From Trileptium ribeirensis (lineage: Eukaryota; Nematoda; Enoplea; Enoplida; Thoracostomopsidae), in the NCBI GenBank assembly GCA_030248225.1, contig JASANE010029238.1, positions 1 through 64,000 of the forward strand: DNA of 64,000 nucleotides, in the 5' to 3' direction. Below are positions 34,901-45,334 of the stretch, piece after piece; the first letter of the stretch is position 1, and each line of letters opens with the position of its first letter. The translations under genes were made by a program, and so were the position numbers. The notes below the pieces were generated by a model. It was not told where the DNA came from and made no database searches. It saw only the letters and a list, made by a program, of their open reading frames with translations.

Positions 34901-36047
34901 ATCTTAGATAGAACCTCTTTGGGTAGAACCTCGTCCCTACGAAAGCATTCGCTACCACCCCAAGACTTCGGACCGCGTGCATATATGGTATAATATTCAT
35001 TGACAAATGTCTCTTTTTCATTAATTTGTCTGTTATATATAAACAGTGACCCATTTGAATCAGTGCATCTCTGGTTTATATTGTTACATCCTTCAGAACT
35101 GTTGGAACTGTGGTCGTCGTGCCAATCAAACATGCAGCGGATGCCAGCAGGCACGTTACTGCGGTGCGTTCTGTCAACATAAAGACTGGTCGAAGCATCG
35201 TGTAACATGTGGAACTTTGGTGTGCAGCGGAAATATTGAATCGAAAAATGGAATCATCAAACAACAAAATTTAATAGCCGATGCCCAGCAAAACGCGCAG
35301 AAAAATTTAAATTTAAACGGAATTTTAGGAATTAACAATTTGGCATTGCAACAACTAGCTAGCTTAAACCACTTAATTCTACCAAAGATCGCACAACAAG
35401 CACTCAGTCCTATTAACGTAGCCAATATTAATTTAGCTAACTCAAATTCAGATCTTAATATTTCCGCAGCAGCTGCTCTCATTCAAGAAACGTTAAACAA
35501 TATGATAACATCTCCGGGTAGACAGTTTCAAAATCTGCAGCCGCCATCTTCATTCACAGTCGACGATGATCAATCCCGTGACAACAGAACAACACCAAAT
35601 CCACATCAGTCTTCGAATCAACCATACAGCGATGAAATCCCTCAAACAGCGGCTTACTCCGAAATCAATGCAGACGGTGATAATCACGATAATAATTATT
35701 GCGATGACGTTGGTGATAATAATGAGAAATCGATTGAAATGTCACAGGAATTCACGACCACCAGCGATTTGACGGTCAATGATATACTAAATACAAGCAG
35801 TCAGTCTCTACCCGCATACAACGCATCCGCGGTTGTAAAACACAAATATGAACACGAAAATTTGACAACTTCAGACAAATCACCGGCTTTTGACGATCGC
35901 CAATCCCAAAAGATGCAACTACAGCTACAGCAAAATGGTTCGGGAGAAAATCAACGTGAAACATCGCTTAGCTTTGTCCTTTCGCCAACGTCTCGTGGAT
36001 TTACTACTAACCTATTTGCGAAAAGAACATTTTCACAGAGCGTATAA
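19544..36047 (+). CDS. nvy/CBFA2T: MTG/ETO (CBFA2T) family transcriptional co-repressor, Nervy orthologue, eight coding exons (whole-gene span)
   Basis: Whole-gene entry. Coding exons are 19544-19924, 21676-21765, 22620-23164, 25185-25779, 27638-27815, 28402-28514, 31156-31332 and 35097-36047. Every junction has AG/GT borders, and the phases (0,0,2,0,1,0,0) chain into one 3030-nt frame of 1009 residues plus stop. The order NHR1/TAFH (about residues 95-175), NHR2 (about 522-567), NHR3 (about 640-690) and MYND finger (694-732) is the diagnostic MTG/ETO architecture. Known family role: nuclear scaffold that does not bind DNA by sequence itself but links transcription factors (E-proteins and others) to NCoR/SMRT, Sin3 and histone deacetylases. 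The protein is longer than vertebrate members (about 600 residues) because of long low-complexity spacers and a tail of about 277 residues after the finger. I saw no canonical AATAAA in the roughly 500 bp after the stop. No promoter or upstream exon was found. Exon boundaries are my inference from splice signals and homology; no transcript was available. Confidence 0.9.
20251..20527. repeat. Two-copy tandem duplication (about 137 bp units) in MTG intron 1
   Basis: 20251-20386 and 20387-20527 are nearly identical, starting TTCGAATTTACTTG and ending TTACTCATTTGTTT. They differ mainly by an extra GTT trinucleotide in the GTTGTTG run and a few substitutions, which points to a recent duplication. 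Confidence 0.93.
21676..21765 (+). CDS. nvy/CBFA2T: MTG/Nervy exon 2: core of NHR1 (TAFH)
   Basis: A 30-residue exon (residues 128-157) bordered by TATTGCAG and GTAACT. It reads [10 protein letters not shown] then [12 protein letters not shown], which aligns without gaps to the TAFH core (LTIEEFHAKL ... FPLRPFVIPFLK in vertebrate MTG proteins). Joining exon 1 to exon 2 in phase 0 gives [13 protein letters not shown], which matches the family register exactly and supports both splice sites. The TAFH fold is a helical protein-protein interface known in this family to contact E-protein activation domains. The intron on the left is 1751 bp and that on the right 854 bp. Confidence 0.93.
22620..23164 (+). 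CDS. nvy/CBFA2T: MTG/Nervy exon 3: end of NHR1 plus long Ser/Thr/Gln-rich linker
   Basis: Residues 158-338 plus two bases of codon 339. The acceptor is CGGTTTTAG ending 22619. The first residues, [16 protein letters not shown], continue the exon-2 end FLK just as ANLPLLQRELLHCARLA does in vertebrate MTG proteins, completing NHR1. After that the exon is low-complexity and rich in Ser, Thr, Ala and Gln, with a basic patch near the end (LLRKRKAS) that could serve as a nuclear localisation signal (inference). Donor GTACGT at 23165 gives phase 2. This linker is unrelated in sequence to the Pro-rich linker of vertebrate proteins, as expected for a fast-evolving spacer. Confidence 0.85.
23776..24272. 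mobile_element. Harbinger-like MITE, copy 1 (intron 3 of the MTG gene)
   Basis: A 497-bp element with terminal inverted repeats of about 27 bp: the left end begins TGCGGCGTTCACGTTATAAT and the right end is its near-perfect reverse complement. It is flanked by TAA on both sides (23773-23775 and 24273-24275), a 3-bp TWA-type target duplication typical of PIF/Harbinger elements. There is no open frame, so it is non-autonomous. Internal sequence has many short GTGTC/GACAC motifs. Two homologous copies lie in the palindrome arms at 49236-49731 and 54441-54934. Confidence 0.85.
25185..25779 (+). CDS. nvy/CBFA2T: MTG/Nervy exon 4: polyQ-bearing linker and start of NHR2
   Basis: Residues 340-537. 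Two acceptors lie close together: GTTATTGCAG ending 25159 and TGTTTTGCAG ending 25184. Only the second restores frame after the phase-2 donor of exon 3, so I place the exon start at 25185. The exon encodes a Ser/Thr-rich stretch, a glutamine-rich tract at about residues 454-475 encoded by mixed CAA/CAG codons, and then [16 protein letters not shown]. That last segment matches the opening of NHR2, where vertebrate proteins have EWAEEWKHLDH. Donor GTTAAT at 25780, phase 0. The polyQ length may vary between individuals. Confidence 0.85.
27638..27815 (+). CDS. nvy/CBFA2T: MTG/Nervy exon 5: core of NHR2 oligomerisation helix
   Basis: Residues 538-596 plus one base of codon 597. The acceptor TTCTGCTTTTCAG ends at 27637; the donor GTGAGT is at 27816. 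[19 protein letters not shown] follows EWKTIEE of exon 4 in the same register as LLNCIMDMVEKTRRSLTVL in vertebrate NHR2. NHR2 is known to form a helical tetramer that carries the hydrophobic heptad pattern; here the spaced I, L, V, M, L residues keep that pattern, but the sequence is clearly divergent. The remainder is hydrophilic and rich in Asn, Lys and Asp. Confidence 0.85.
28402..28514 (+). CDS. nvy/CBFA2T: MTG/Nervy exon 6: NHR2-NHR3 connector (probable)
   Basis: A probable 113-nt exon for residues 597-634. Acceptor TAACGCAG ends 28401 and donor GTGAGT is at 28515. Its two leading bases complete the phase-1 codon of exon 5, and it ends in phase 0 as exon 7 needs. It encodes [17 protein letters not shown] and then an [10 protein letters not shown] segment. 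The tryptophan may correspond to the EEIW motif just before NHR3 in vertebrate proteins, but the spacing to NHR3 is about eight residues longer here. Homology is weak, so the exon rests mainly on splice signals and phase. A different donor, or skipping, is possible. Confidence 0.58.
30298..30416. repeat. Cluster of GGTTAACC/AACCGGTT palindromic motifs
   Basis: About ten occurrences of GGTTAAC or AACCGGTT in roughly 115 bp (for example GGTTAACCGGTTAACCGG at about 30303). The motifs are self-complementary and form a locally dense array inside MTG intron 6. Confidence 0.85.
30596..30718 (-). repeat. Diverged copy of the tRNA-like repeat family in MTG intron 6
   Basis: On the minus strand this reads GGTTTCTTAAGAAACTGAGC, then a box-A-like TAGATAACTC and a box-B-like GGTTCAATTCC, in the same order as the tRNA-like core at 45180-45290. 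It lies in the intron between exons 6 and 7 of the MTG gene, antisense to it. Confidence 0.55.
31156..31332 (+). CDS. nvy/CBFA2T: MTG/Nervy exon 7: NHR3 coiled coil
   Basis: Residues 635-693. The core [18 protein letters not shown] and [10 protein letters not shown] closely match NHR3 of the family (VKRQAMTELQKAVSEAER and ITTERAKME), a predicted coiled coil reported to help bind partner proteins, including protein kinase A regulatory subunit. Two acceptors are possible: GCGATTAG ending 31155, which keeps frame, and CTTTTGCAG ending 31165, which would break frame after exon 6. I use the first. Donor GTGAGC at 31333, phase 0. The end, QEDTVE, corresponds to the QQEDSSE that precedes the MYND finger in vertebrates. 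Confidence 0.9.
32258..33229 (+). pseudogene. 5'-truncated non-LTR retrotransposon (LINE): RNase H and C-terminal part of ORF2
   Basis: A 264-residue open frame ends at a TAG (33050-33052), then the same frame continues open to 33229. It encodes a ribonuclease H domain with all four catalytic acidic residues in place: Asp81 (CYTDG), Glu115 (FQAEV), Asp141 (NSDSQAA) and Asp193 (ESADELA), plus the WIPGHKG motif. After the stop it reads [13 protein letters not shown] and a zinc-knuckle-like CSICN...AEHLILRC. This order is typical of I/R1/LOA-type LINEs that carry RNase H. Endonuclease and reverse transcriptase are missing, as in a usual 5' truncation. It sits in intron 7 of the MTG gene, in the sense orientation. 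I could not define its 3' end or a poly(A) tail. Confidence 0.88.
33230..35096. other. Remainder of MTG intron 7: GC-rich patches, no further gene
   Basis: GC-richer islands at about 33600-33700, 33880-34040 (repeated GGCTCGGCTCG-like words) and 34600-34700 in an AT-rich intron. Frames found in them show no family resemblance. A pyrimidine tract leads to the exon-8 acceptor at 35096. Confidence 0.55.
35097..36047 (+). CDS. nvy/CBFA2T: MTG/Nervy exon 8: NHR4 MYND zinc finger and long C-terminal tail
   Basis: Residues 694-1009 and the stop codon. The acceptor CATCCTTCAG ends at 35096. The finger begins [16 protein letters not shown] and continues to a DWSKH segment. All eight zinc ligands of a MYND finger are present: Cys 695, 698, 706, 709, 715, 719, His 727 and Cys 731. 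In this family the MYND finger binds PPLIP-type motifs of NCoR/SMRT. The remaining 277 residues are rich in Asn, Gln, Asp and Ser, with an Ala run at about residues 817-821 and a Gln-rich patch near the end. Vertebrate proteins have only a short tail here, so this extension is unusual, though low-complexity tails are common in invertebrates. Confidence 0.97.
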   Translation, partial: NCWNCGRRANQTCSGCQQARYCGAFCQHKDWSKHRVTCGTLVCSGNIESKNGIIKQQNLIADAQQNAQKNLNLNGILGINNLALQQLASLNHLILPKIAQQALSPINVANINLANSNSDLNISAAAALIQETLNNMITSPGRQFQNLQPPSSFTVDDDQSRDNRTTPNPHQSSNQPYSDEIPQTAAYSEINADGDNHDNNYCDDVGDNNEKSIEMSQEFTTTSDLTVNDILNTSSQSLPAYNASAVVKHKYEHENLTTSDKSPAFDDRQSQKMQLQLQQNGSGENQRETSLSFVLSPTSRGFTTNLFAKRTFSQSV

Positions 36048-36074
36048 CAGACTGATTTAAACTTCTGCAGACTG

Positions 36075-36179
<105 letters not shown>

Positions 36180-36599
36180 GTGGATGCTGCTCTGAGGCCG
36201 TTGCGTTATGAGATCACTTAGTTTTAATTTGATTACGATGCTGGTTCATCTAAAGAGAGACTGTTGTAACTTAAAAGATTACATTACTTATGCTGCTTAT
36301 GATATACAAAGTAAAATTTTTGAGCTATCAGTTTGGCGTTTTTTTCAGACACATTGTGTTCTAGTATAACATATGGTGTTATTGAACGAACCATAAAACA
36401 AGGATCGACCGAGTTGTCAACGAGATCATAAACGACTTCGACAGATTTTTGACCATCATCATACTGTATCCTTAACTAGTCCCGAAACCTCGAATCTTGC
36501 TTGCACAAATACAGTTTATAATTTTTATTCACTATAATCAATTCATTTCATCATAACCGAGGAAACGGATTAAAATCAATAGTGTACATGTACCAGTTA

Positions 36600-38443
36600 T
36601 AGTGCGCATCTAAATTGGCTAAGTTAGTCCCAAATCATAGTTTGAAATGGGTAATATAGATTTGATCGCAAAAATTATTTAAGACTTAATGCTCTATGAA
36701 AATAGCATCTAGAATGGCTAAGATAGTCCCAGGTTATAATTTGAAATGACTAATGTAGATTTGATTACAAAAATTATTTATGACATAATGCGCTATGAAA
36801 ATAGCATCTAAAAATGGCTAAGCCATTCCAGTCTGAAATGGCTAATATAGGTTTGAATTCAGAAATTGTTTATGATATAATGCGCTATGAAAATAGCATC
36901 TAAAATGGCTAAGCTAGTGCCAGGTTATAGTTTGAAATGACTAATGTAGATTTGACCACAAAAATTATTTATGACATAATGCGCTATGAAAATAGCATCT
37001 AAAATGGCTAAGCCAATTCAGGTTATAGTTTGAAATGACTAAAGTAGATTTGACCACAAAAATTATTTATGACACAATGCGCTATGAAAATAGCATCCAA
37101 AATGACTAAGCCAGTCCCAGGTTATATTTTAAAATTACTAATGTAGATTTGACCACAAAAATTATTAATGACATAATGCGCTATGAAAATAGCAGCTAAA
37201 ACGGCTAAGCCAGTCCCAGGTTATAGTTTGAAATGACTAAGGTAGATTTGATTACAAAAATTATTTATGACATAATGCGCTATGAAAATAGCATCTAAAA
37301 TGGCTAAGCCAGTCCCAGGTTATAGTTTAAAATAGCTAATATAGATTTGACCACAAAAATTATCTATGACATAATGCGCTATGACAATAGCATCTAGAAT
37401 GGTTAAGTTAGTGCCAGGTTATAGTTTGAAATGACTAATGTAGATTTGATTACAAAAATTATTTATGACATAATGCGCTATGAAAATAGCATCTAAAATG
37501 GTTAAGCCATTCCAGTCTGAAATGGCTAATATAGATTTGAATTAAAAAATTGTTTATGATATAATGCGCTATGAAAATAGCATCTAAAATGGCTAAGCTA
37601 GTCCTTGGATATAGTTTGAAATGACTAATGTAGATTTGACCACAAAAATCATTTATGACATAATGCGCTATGAAAATAGCATTTAAAATGGCTAAGCCAG
37701 TCCCAGATCATAGTTTAAAATAGCTAATATAGATTTGACCACAAAAATTATCTATGACATAATGCGCTATGACAATAGCATCTAGAACGGTTAAGTTAGT
37801 GCCAGGTTATAGTTTGAAATGACTAATGTAGATTTGATTACAAAAATTATTTATGACATAATGCGCTATGAAAATAGCATCTAAAATGGTTAAGCCATTC
37901 CAGTCTGAAATGGCTAATATAGATTTGAATTCAAAAATTGTTTATGATATAATTCGCTATGAAAATAGCATCTAAAATGGCTAAGCTAGTCCTTGGATAT
38001 AGTTTGAAATGACTAATGTAGATTTGACCACAAAAATCATTTATGACATAATGCGCTATGAAAATAGCATTTAAAATGGCTAAGCCAGTCCCAGATCATA
38101 GTTTAAAATAGCTAATATAGATTTGACCACAAAAAATTATCTATGACATAATGCGCTATGAAAATAGTATCTAGAATGGCTAAGCTAGTTCCAGGTTATA
38201 GTTTGAAATCACTATTGTAGATTTGATTACAAAAATTATTTATGGCATAATGCACTACGAAAATAGCATCTAAGATGGCTAAGCCAGTCCCAGATTATAG
38301 GTTAAAATAGCTAATATAGATTTGACCACAAAAATTATCTATGACATAATGCGCTACGAAAATAGCATCTAAAATGGCTAAGCCATTCCCAGGCTATAGT
38401 CTGAAATGGCTAATATAGATTTGACCATAAAAATTCTTTATGT
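36600..38443. repeat. Satellite B: 19 tandem monomers of about 99 bp with a 4-monomer period
   Basis: Monomers carry ATGCGCTATGAAAATAGCAT, GGCTAAGCCAGTCCCAGGTT and TAGATTTGACCACAAAAATT. Most are 98-100 bp, but a 91-92-bp form recurs (36787, 37472 and 37860 starts). Variant monomers at 37373 and 37761 share ATGACAATAGCATCTAGAA and lie 388 bp apart, giving a higher-order unit of four monomers. The array starts about 550 bp after the MTG stop codon. Confidence 0.95.
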
Positions 38444-40172
38444 CAACTCGTTATTTAAGAGCAGTTTCTAAAACTGAGCTGGTACTACGCCATGTAAGCC
38501 CTCTTAGGTCAGATGCACCGTGCAACTTAATCACTCTACAAACTGTTTTACATGTCGTAATAGCAATTTAAGTATTATTTGCTCAGAGAAGCATTGCTTT
38601 ACCCTTGTAGATTCTATCCCAAACAAGCAACATCATATGAGATTTTCATCATTATATTCTCTTGTGTATTGGGCTATGCAATTTATTGATTGTTCTTGGT
38701 ACATCTGTTATTATTGCACATGCTACAAAACCTGTGTGAAATTAGATCGAATCAACGCAATGTTTAAGTAATAAGGACAGATTTTGCCCTGAAAATAAGG
38801 TTTTCATGCGCTCATTCCACCATAAAAGCGGTATCAGCCAGAGTAAGGTCAGTAGTATACGAATCCACCACTTACGAAAACACAACCTGCACGTATTTAA
38901 ACCAAATAGTCCATTTCTAAGTAATAGATGAATATGGCAAAATTGATATACACCTTTCACAAAAAACATAGCTGTTAGGCCTCTTATTTTTTGGTAAATA
39001 AGCTTTTGTGGTTATATCTCGACTGCAAGCCTTCTGTCTAAATGCTAAATATACTTTAAAACCTTGAACTAATGTAATGTACCGACACATTCCAAGTTGA
39101 AAATGACCATAACACAAACTCCACAATTTTGCTCCAAAATAGTTTGGAAAAGACAGAGTGATTGATTCATGAAATTTACTGCTAGGGTTATATCGGCATT
39201 ATAATGTAGGTGAGTTTTAGCCATCCGGTCTAATACAAATTTAGTCCAATAATTTGTATTTTTAACAAGTTACGAGCTATAAAACAAAAATTCATTTTGG
39301 ACAGGAAGACTATCTTCTTCAACAGCTGGCTGCAAACTTAAACACACGATTTAACAATATGTGCCTTTCATCGACACATCCAATGATAAACACTTAGGAA
39401 TATTTCCAATCCATTCCTGAGTTAAAAATTCTGCAATTCAAACTCCGCTTTAGCCGTGCATAACGAAAATAAGAGAAAATATGATTTACCGAAAGTTAAA
39501 ATAAGTAAATTTATTTAGAAATATTAATGATAAACGACATTTAGCTGAACTTCTACGGTTTGATAACTATAGTGTACGAGGATTGACTAATGTCGGTGGC
39601 CATTTTTTTGCTGCAAAAATTTTCACACAGTCCTTAGTGTTTGTTGTGAAGCTAAAAATTTCATTGGTTCTGTGCCGAATGACATCTTAATTCTCACAGG
39701 GTATGTCCAAGCGGTAAACTACATCATGTATAGAACTGTGACATTTGAAATTGGCAGTTATTGGTTAAAGTAAAAATTCAAATTAAAGTTAAAACCATAG
39801 ACTTCAATTGTACAACTACACACATAGCTATATGTATAAATGAATGCTAATAAAATCGTCTAAGAATCATTGAATAGGCGAATTTAAACTCCTGTCGAAC
39901 GCTTATAAAAATGAAGCATATCAACTTCAAACCTAAAACCAATTTCACCACCAATCCATAGGATGGCGGTGTATAAGATATTTGATTGAACTAATATATG
40001 CGTAATACATAACAAATGCTCTGTGAATATGCGACATACATAACATGCTAGTTTCATATGTGACATACAGCCGCTTTAAACTATATATTTAGACGTGCTC
40101 TAATGCTAAGCTACGTATTTATTTATAATTTTACCTTGTGCTAATATAATTGTTCAAAATAATTGTAGTGAA
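38444..40172. other. No gene seen between satellite B and the palindrome
   Basis: AT-rich non-coding sequence. It may still belong to the left arm, because its partner would lie beyond the right edge of the window and cannot be checked here. Confidence 0.55.
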
Positions 40173-43100
40173 CTGTTGATGCTTTGACTGTGTTTTAAGC
40201 CAAACTCATTCATCTTTAAGGTAGAACTTGATTGCACATGTACGAATTAGATCAAATAACATATGCACTACGAAATTTGAGCTAAACCAGATTGGTCCGG
40301 TACTTCCCAGACCTTAGACTGTGACTTATGTTGGTTAAAATGGCACCATGGCTTTATAAATGTGTAAATTATCCAGGAGGTGTCACTGCTGGTATGTTGC
40401 GTAACATGTCACTGATATGAGACTTGGTTTTCTCGAAATTAACGCTTGTATTCCTAAATATTACCTACATGTCCCTTCTATGGTAGTATAGTTCGACCGA
40501 AGATATTTTCGTGCTTAAATCCCCTATTGTAGCTAAACCAATCCAAGCTATGCCCGTAGACTTGATATTACATAGAATCACCTTTCGATATGTTGAAAAT
40601 ATGCGGAAATACATTTGCGTATTGTTATTAAGAAGCGATTTAATTCTACTCTACTGTACATGTGAAAAAATTTCCAGATGTATATTGTTAGCAATAACGA
40701 TATATCTTTATCCATTTCGCCTTGCCACCCCCAGAAATATGACTGCCAATTTGTTGCGCATGCATAACGTACTTTACGCATGTTCTTTGAACCGCCGACT
40801 TACACGTCTCCAATGTCTCTGGACCACATGACGTGCACCACCAATGTTCTTGGACGATCCAACTAATGCGCACCCTTGTTTCTGTGTGTCACACACTTAG
40901 GATCTACAAGAGTTCTTGACCACTAAAATCACCCACTACTTCATGTACATAGACAATTCTCAGCCAATTTCTCCACAGAATTAGCAATAAATAGGCTTAA
41001 TTAATACGATACCTTTGTAGTGTCACATTATAGTGCGCTAATAATATGTTGTATTGCGACATAGCTATGACCAGGAACACGGACGAATTGTAAGAAAATG
41101 GAAAAGGACAAAAAATGTCCACAAACATATGTGGGGTGTGATTCTAAAATAGATTGTGATAAGGATAAATCAGGACTGCCAGCAACGATCATAGCGTATT
41201 AGATCGGTATTCTAAGGACGACGTTGAGGTTGGTGACGATTTTTACGAACGAGATTTTATATGTTTATGTCGTGCTGAGTGGCATAGTGGTAACTTGCGC
41301 TGTTTCTCTGTCGAGTTCTCCTTTTGGGCTTTGGCTAAGTCTTAGGGTAACCTTTGGCATAGGATTTCACATTAATGCTAGAAACTCCTTAACCCATGAT
41401 CCGATTCAACTGACTTTAGCAGCGTTCGAATCAGCTCCAGGCGATTCGAAGATATATGAAATTTGCACATTTATAGATAAAATATTTTTTCGAAATTTTT
41501 AGATACCAAGAGGAAACCCAAAAAATCGAAAAAAATATGTTTTAAGAGTGGCCAAATTGGGAATATACTGAATCAGCTCGTCGAGGCAACCCGAATGGTA
41601 CCAAAGTTATGGCTGTATCATCAAAAATGCCCAATGTCGGTCTGTGTGGACTAAAGGAAAACATCCAAAAGCTCCTAGTGATTGTTACAATTGATTACCT
41701 ATTAACAACTATTTACTAGGTAACTTCAACATGTGTACCTTTAACGACAATTGGATTATTTTAATAGAATATTTTACCTATTTTAACTTATTATAGTCTG
41801 TTATAGTGACGGACGTACAAACCTTAAGCTAAACTCAGTTTATGAAGGTAGATAACCACCGTTGAATATTATTGGTGTTATTATTCGCACATACAAAGTT
41901 AAATCATTTTTAAGCACATATTACCACGCAGTTGCTGCATCGTTGTCCGTCACATTAGCAAGCGAGTATTGAGCATCTTTGTACCTGATGAGTCTTGCAG
42001 ATATGTATTACATTCTTTCAATAATGTAATAAACTGAGAACAAAAGTGAAGCCATTGATAGTTTGACTGATTTAAAGTTACTGTTTCGTTGTTTTTTTAG
42101 TTGTATTTGGATGAACAATGCTCATCCAATTTTGTTGCAGAAAAACATCATACTAATCTTTGGATCATTTTCATTCAGAGACTCAGTTTGACTAATATTT
42201 ACTTTTAACTTCAAAAACAACTCTACAACATCAACCATGTAGTTTGTTAGAACTCCAACATGTGAGCGTTGTCATTCAAAAATGATACTTGTTAATTTTC
42301 TTTTCATCATAAACTATATTTCTATTTATGTACTTGCTTAGGTTTTCAACTGTTTGCTATCTGTATTTTCGACTCAACTACAAGTCGTTACCTAACTGCT
42401 TTGCCAACATTTGACGACAACCAAAACTCCATATTATAATGTATTGCAATTAGCTTATTCGCTTTTATGTAGAAATTCCAAGTGCAAATTCAATACTTCC
42501 TTATGGATTTTAAAATTATTCGTTTCTCACACATCAGTGTTATTTCTTTTGTAATAGAAACTTTTCCTGTTTTAATGAGCGTTCAAAACCGTGAGCGAGG
42601 TTAGTGTTAATTATCATTAAATCGTATACTTTCAACAAATGTTGCTTTAAATATTAAATGTTGATCCCATTTAGATTTGACAAAAGCGTTTTGAATTGAA
42701 TAAAACCTGCTTTAATGGGAGCCGTTAAGTATACTGTTAGATTAGGTAATGTTTTTACAATAGTTATGCCAATTATGGGTATAACGTTTAGTAAACAAGT
42801 TCTTTTTGTGCAAAGAACTTTTGAATGCCATCGGCATATATAACGACTCCCCGCAGATATCAACATAATGTGAACCTGAATATATATTGTTTTTCCTGTC
42901 TTAAAACCCGATAGTTATTTCATGCATCTGATAAATCAAAAGAGGGAAATAATTTTGGTTCATACATTACTGTAACAAACGTCCTAAGTTTCTCATAATC
43001 TTGCTGGAGTTTAATTTCCATTCCAACGTTGTACCAAGCGGTAACTGACGATGCTGTAAAATGTAACTTGTCAACAATAGAGCCAAAGTTCCTTAGGATT

Positions 43101-43701
43101 TTACTTATTTGTTGCACCGACCTCATTAACCATTTCTTTTGACTTGAATGCAAGAAACTGTATTGAGCTATTTGGCCGTATCATAATTCTTTTTCCGTTC
43201 TTTAATTAGTAAACCCACGGTTCTAAAACGTACGTAATCGCAGCGCATTGTATGTAACGTCGTTGCAGGTTTGCCCAGCTCTATGGAACATCTAGCTTGT
43301 ATTTTCGGAACGATATGAATTATTCCGATCTATTATTGCAAAAAACACTAGTGCATATATTGAAATATATCAAACATATTGTATTCATAGCTTCTTCCAA
43401 AAAATTGAAGTATTCCGTTTTTCCTGAGCTTTTTTTTAATGCTCCTAAGGAGCTGATCCGAAATTCTCTAGCTTAAACTTGTCAGCATAAATTGGCTTTG
43501 GTTCTGATCACCGTCAGCAATAAAATACCTCACAATATCTTATAGTGTTGATGCGACAGAACCAGGGTCTTACACAACCTTGTTGTTACTGTCTGTTTCT
43601 ATACGTTTTAACTGATCAATACCTTAGCTTTTGAATAAATTTATTAGATCCTTAGAGTTATTCTCCTATATTGGATCAAACGAATTACATGTTTATTATT
43701 T

Positions 43702-43945
43702 TATAGATTTCTCTCATCAAACGGAGTCGAACGCTACCCAACGTGACCATATTCCGAGGAAAAAAATTTTTGGGTTCCCATTGGGACCTCAAAAAATCGG
43801 AAAAAAATTTTTTAGGGATGTGAGTAAAATGAACATTTTCTGAATCGCCTCATCAAGCTGAATCGATTGATACCAAAATCAGCTCTGTGTCTTCAAAATT
43901 GACCAAATTCGGGCTGGGAGGGGCTAAAAGAAAAGACCCTATCTG
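43702..43945 (+). repeat. Solo arm of the large inverted-repeat family, left palindrome arm
   Basis: Same sequence family as 15976-16235: TTTCTCTCATCAAACGGAGT, then GACCATATTCCGAGGAAAAA, then ATCGCCTCATCAAGCTGAAT, and finally TTCGGGCTGGGAGGGG. The opposite arm is not present next to it. Mirrored at 60230-60470. Confidence 0.8.
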
Positions 43946-45069
43946 TTGCGCTAAGAACCAACAATTAGCTTTAAAAAACGCGTGTAGTAACTCGCAGAGT
44001 AAAAATTTAAGTAAATATGCAGAGAATTCCAAAAAATATTTTAACGACGTGCCATTTATTAAAAAATCGATAAGAAAATTTAAAAGCCCAGTAATAGTTA
44101 CAAGTTCTGACGTCGTACTAAATAACAAATCACTTGAAATTTTATTGTTATATGGTTAGCCTATACTATATCAGCTTATGGTTTGCTTTTTCCGATGTCA
44201 GAAGATTTTAAACTAAACAGCGCTTTTACTATTTAGTATTTATACGATCATACAATTTCCCCAGATTATTTCAGCAGATAGCCAGTGGCGGAAATGTCGT
44301 AAAGAATAATTTAGAATTCCAGAACGAAGCCTAAAATACATCTGGGATGAAATCAGATATATACACTAGTACAAAAAGTTTTTACGATTGCTACGAAAGC
44401 TGTTTTGAAACAGGTATTTTGAATTATTTATTGTGATAATATTAATATTTTTGTTACACGTCGATTTAGAAATATTGAGGTAAATACTGGAAGTTTAGTT
44501 GGATTATTTAATGTCAAGCTAACTTTTACTGAATATCTAGTTTTTGTTCAAGTTGTCCAAATAATCTGTATTGTATTACTGAATGTGTTTTTGGACTTTT
44601 AAGAAATCGATGTTTAAATAACAAGGTTTTTATCTTGTATACATCTAGAGCAGAATAAAATTATTCTAAATTATTGAAACAGAGCTAGAGGAGTATCCGG
44701 CAAGCGGCAGTTTATGGGAACAACCGATTTACGTCAAATAAGTCCAACGAAACTGAATTTAAAGGTGCCAAATGCGAAATTTACACAGTTCCCGCATTAT
44801 CACAGCTGATTTAGCTACAAGCTACAAATTTAACCTACAACTTAAAAAGAAATTATAGTGATTTCATGCTGAATTAGTGTCTGTTAGCATCTAGGTTCCA
44901 ACCTAATTGTAATAAGCTTCTGTATCTTTCTGTGGTACTCATGGCGATCACAGGAAATCTGACGCCTACTACGAATCTTGTGACGTCTAAGCTTTCTTCG
45001 TTTCCTGTCGCTTGCGAGTAACTGGTGCAGTAGTGTTTTGTAAAATGATATATTTTATACATTAATTAA

Positions 45070-45334
45070 CCCTCTCGTGCCCACTAGGCCCAAATGGACC
45101 CAACGCACATTGCGACTCGTTGTGTTTACTGAGTTTGTCGTATTTCCTACGTTTGAGCGTGCGTTGTTATTCGCTCACATAGTGAGGTTCCTTAAGGAAC
45201 CGAGCAACAGCTCTCAGATAGCTCAGTGGTTTGCGTACACAAGTTTCACCCGTGCGTTTCGGGTTCGATCTCTGGCGCATGCTTGACTTTGTCAAACATT
45301 GCACGATACACAAATTAATTCGGGCATGAAAGGG
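45070..45334 (+). mobile_element. TTAA-flanked (piggyBac-type) MITE with tRNA-like core, left arm
   Basis: A 265-bp element whose ends are inverted repeats, CCCTCTCGTGCCC on the left and GGGCATGAAAGGG on the right. It is bracketed by TTAA at 45066-45069 and 45335-45338. A TTAA target and CCCT-beginning ends are hallmarks of piggyBac elements. The interior holds a tRNA-like segment: TAGCTCAGTGGTT resembles a polymerase III box A and GGTTCGATCTC a box B. It may therefore be a MITE that captured a tRNA-related repeat or a SINE that landed in one. Confidence 0.75.
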
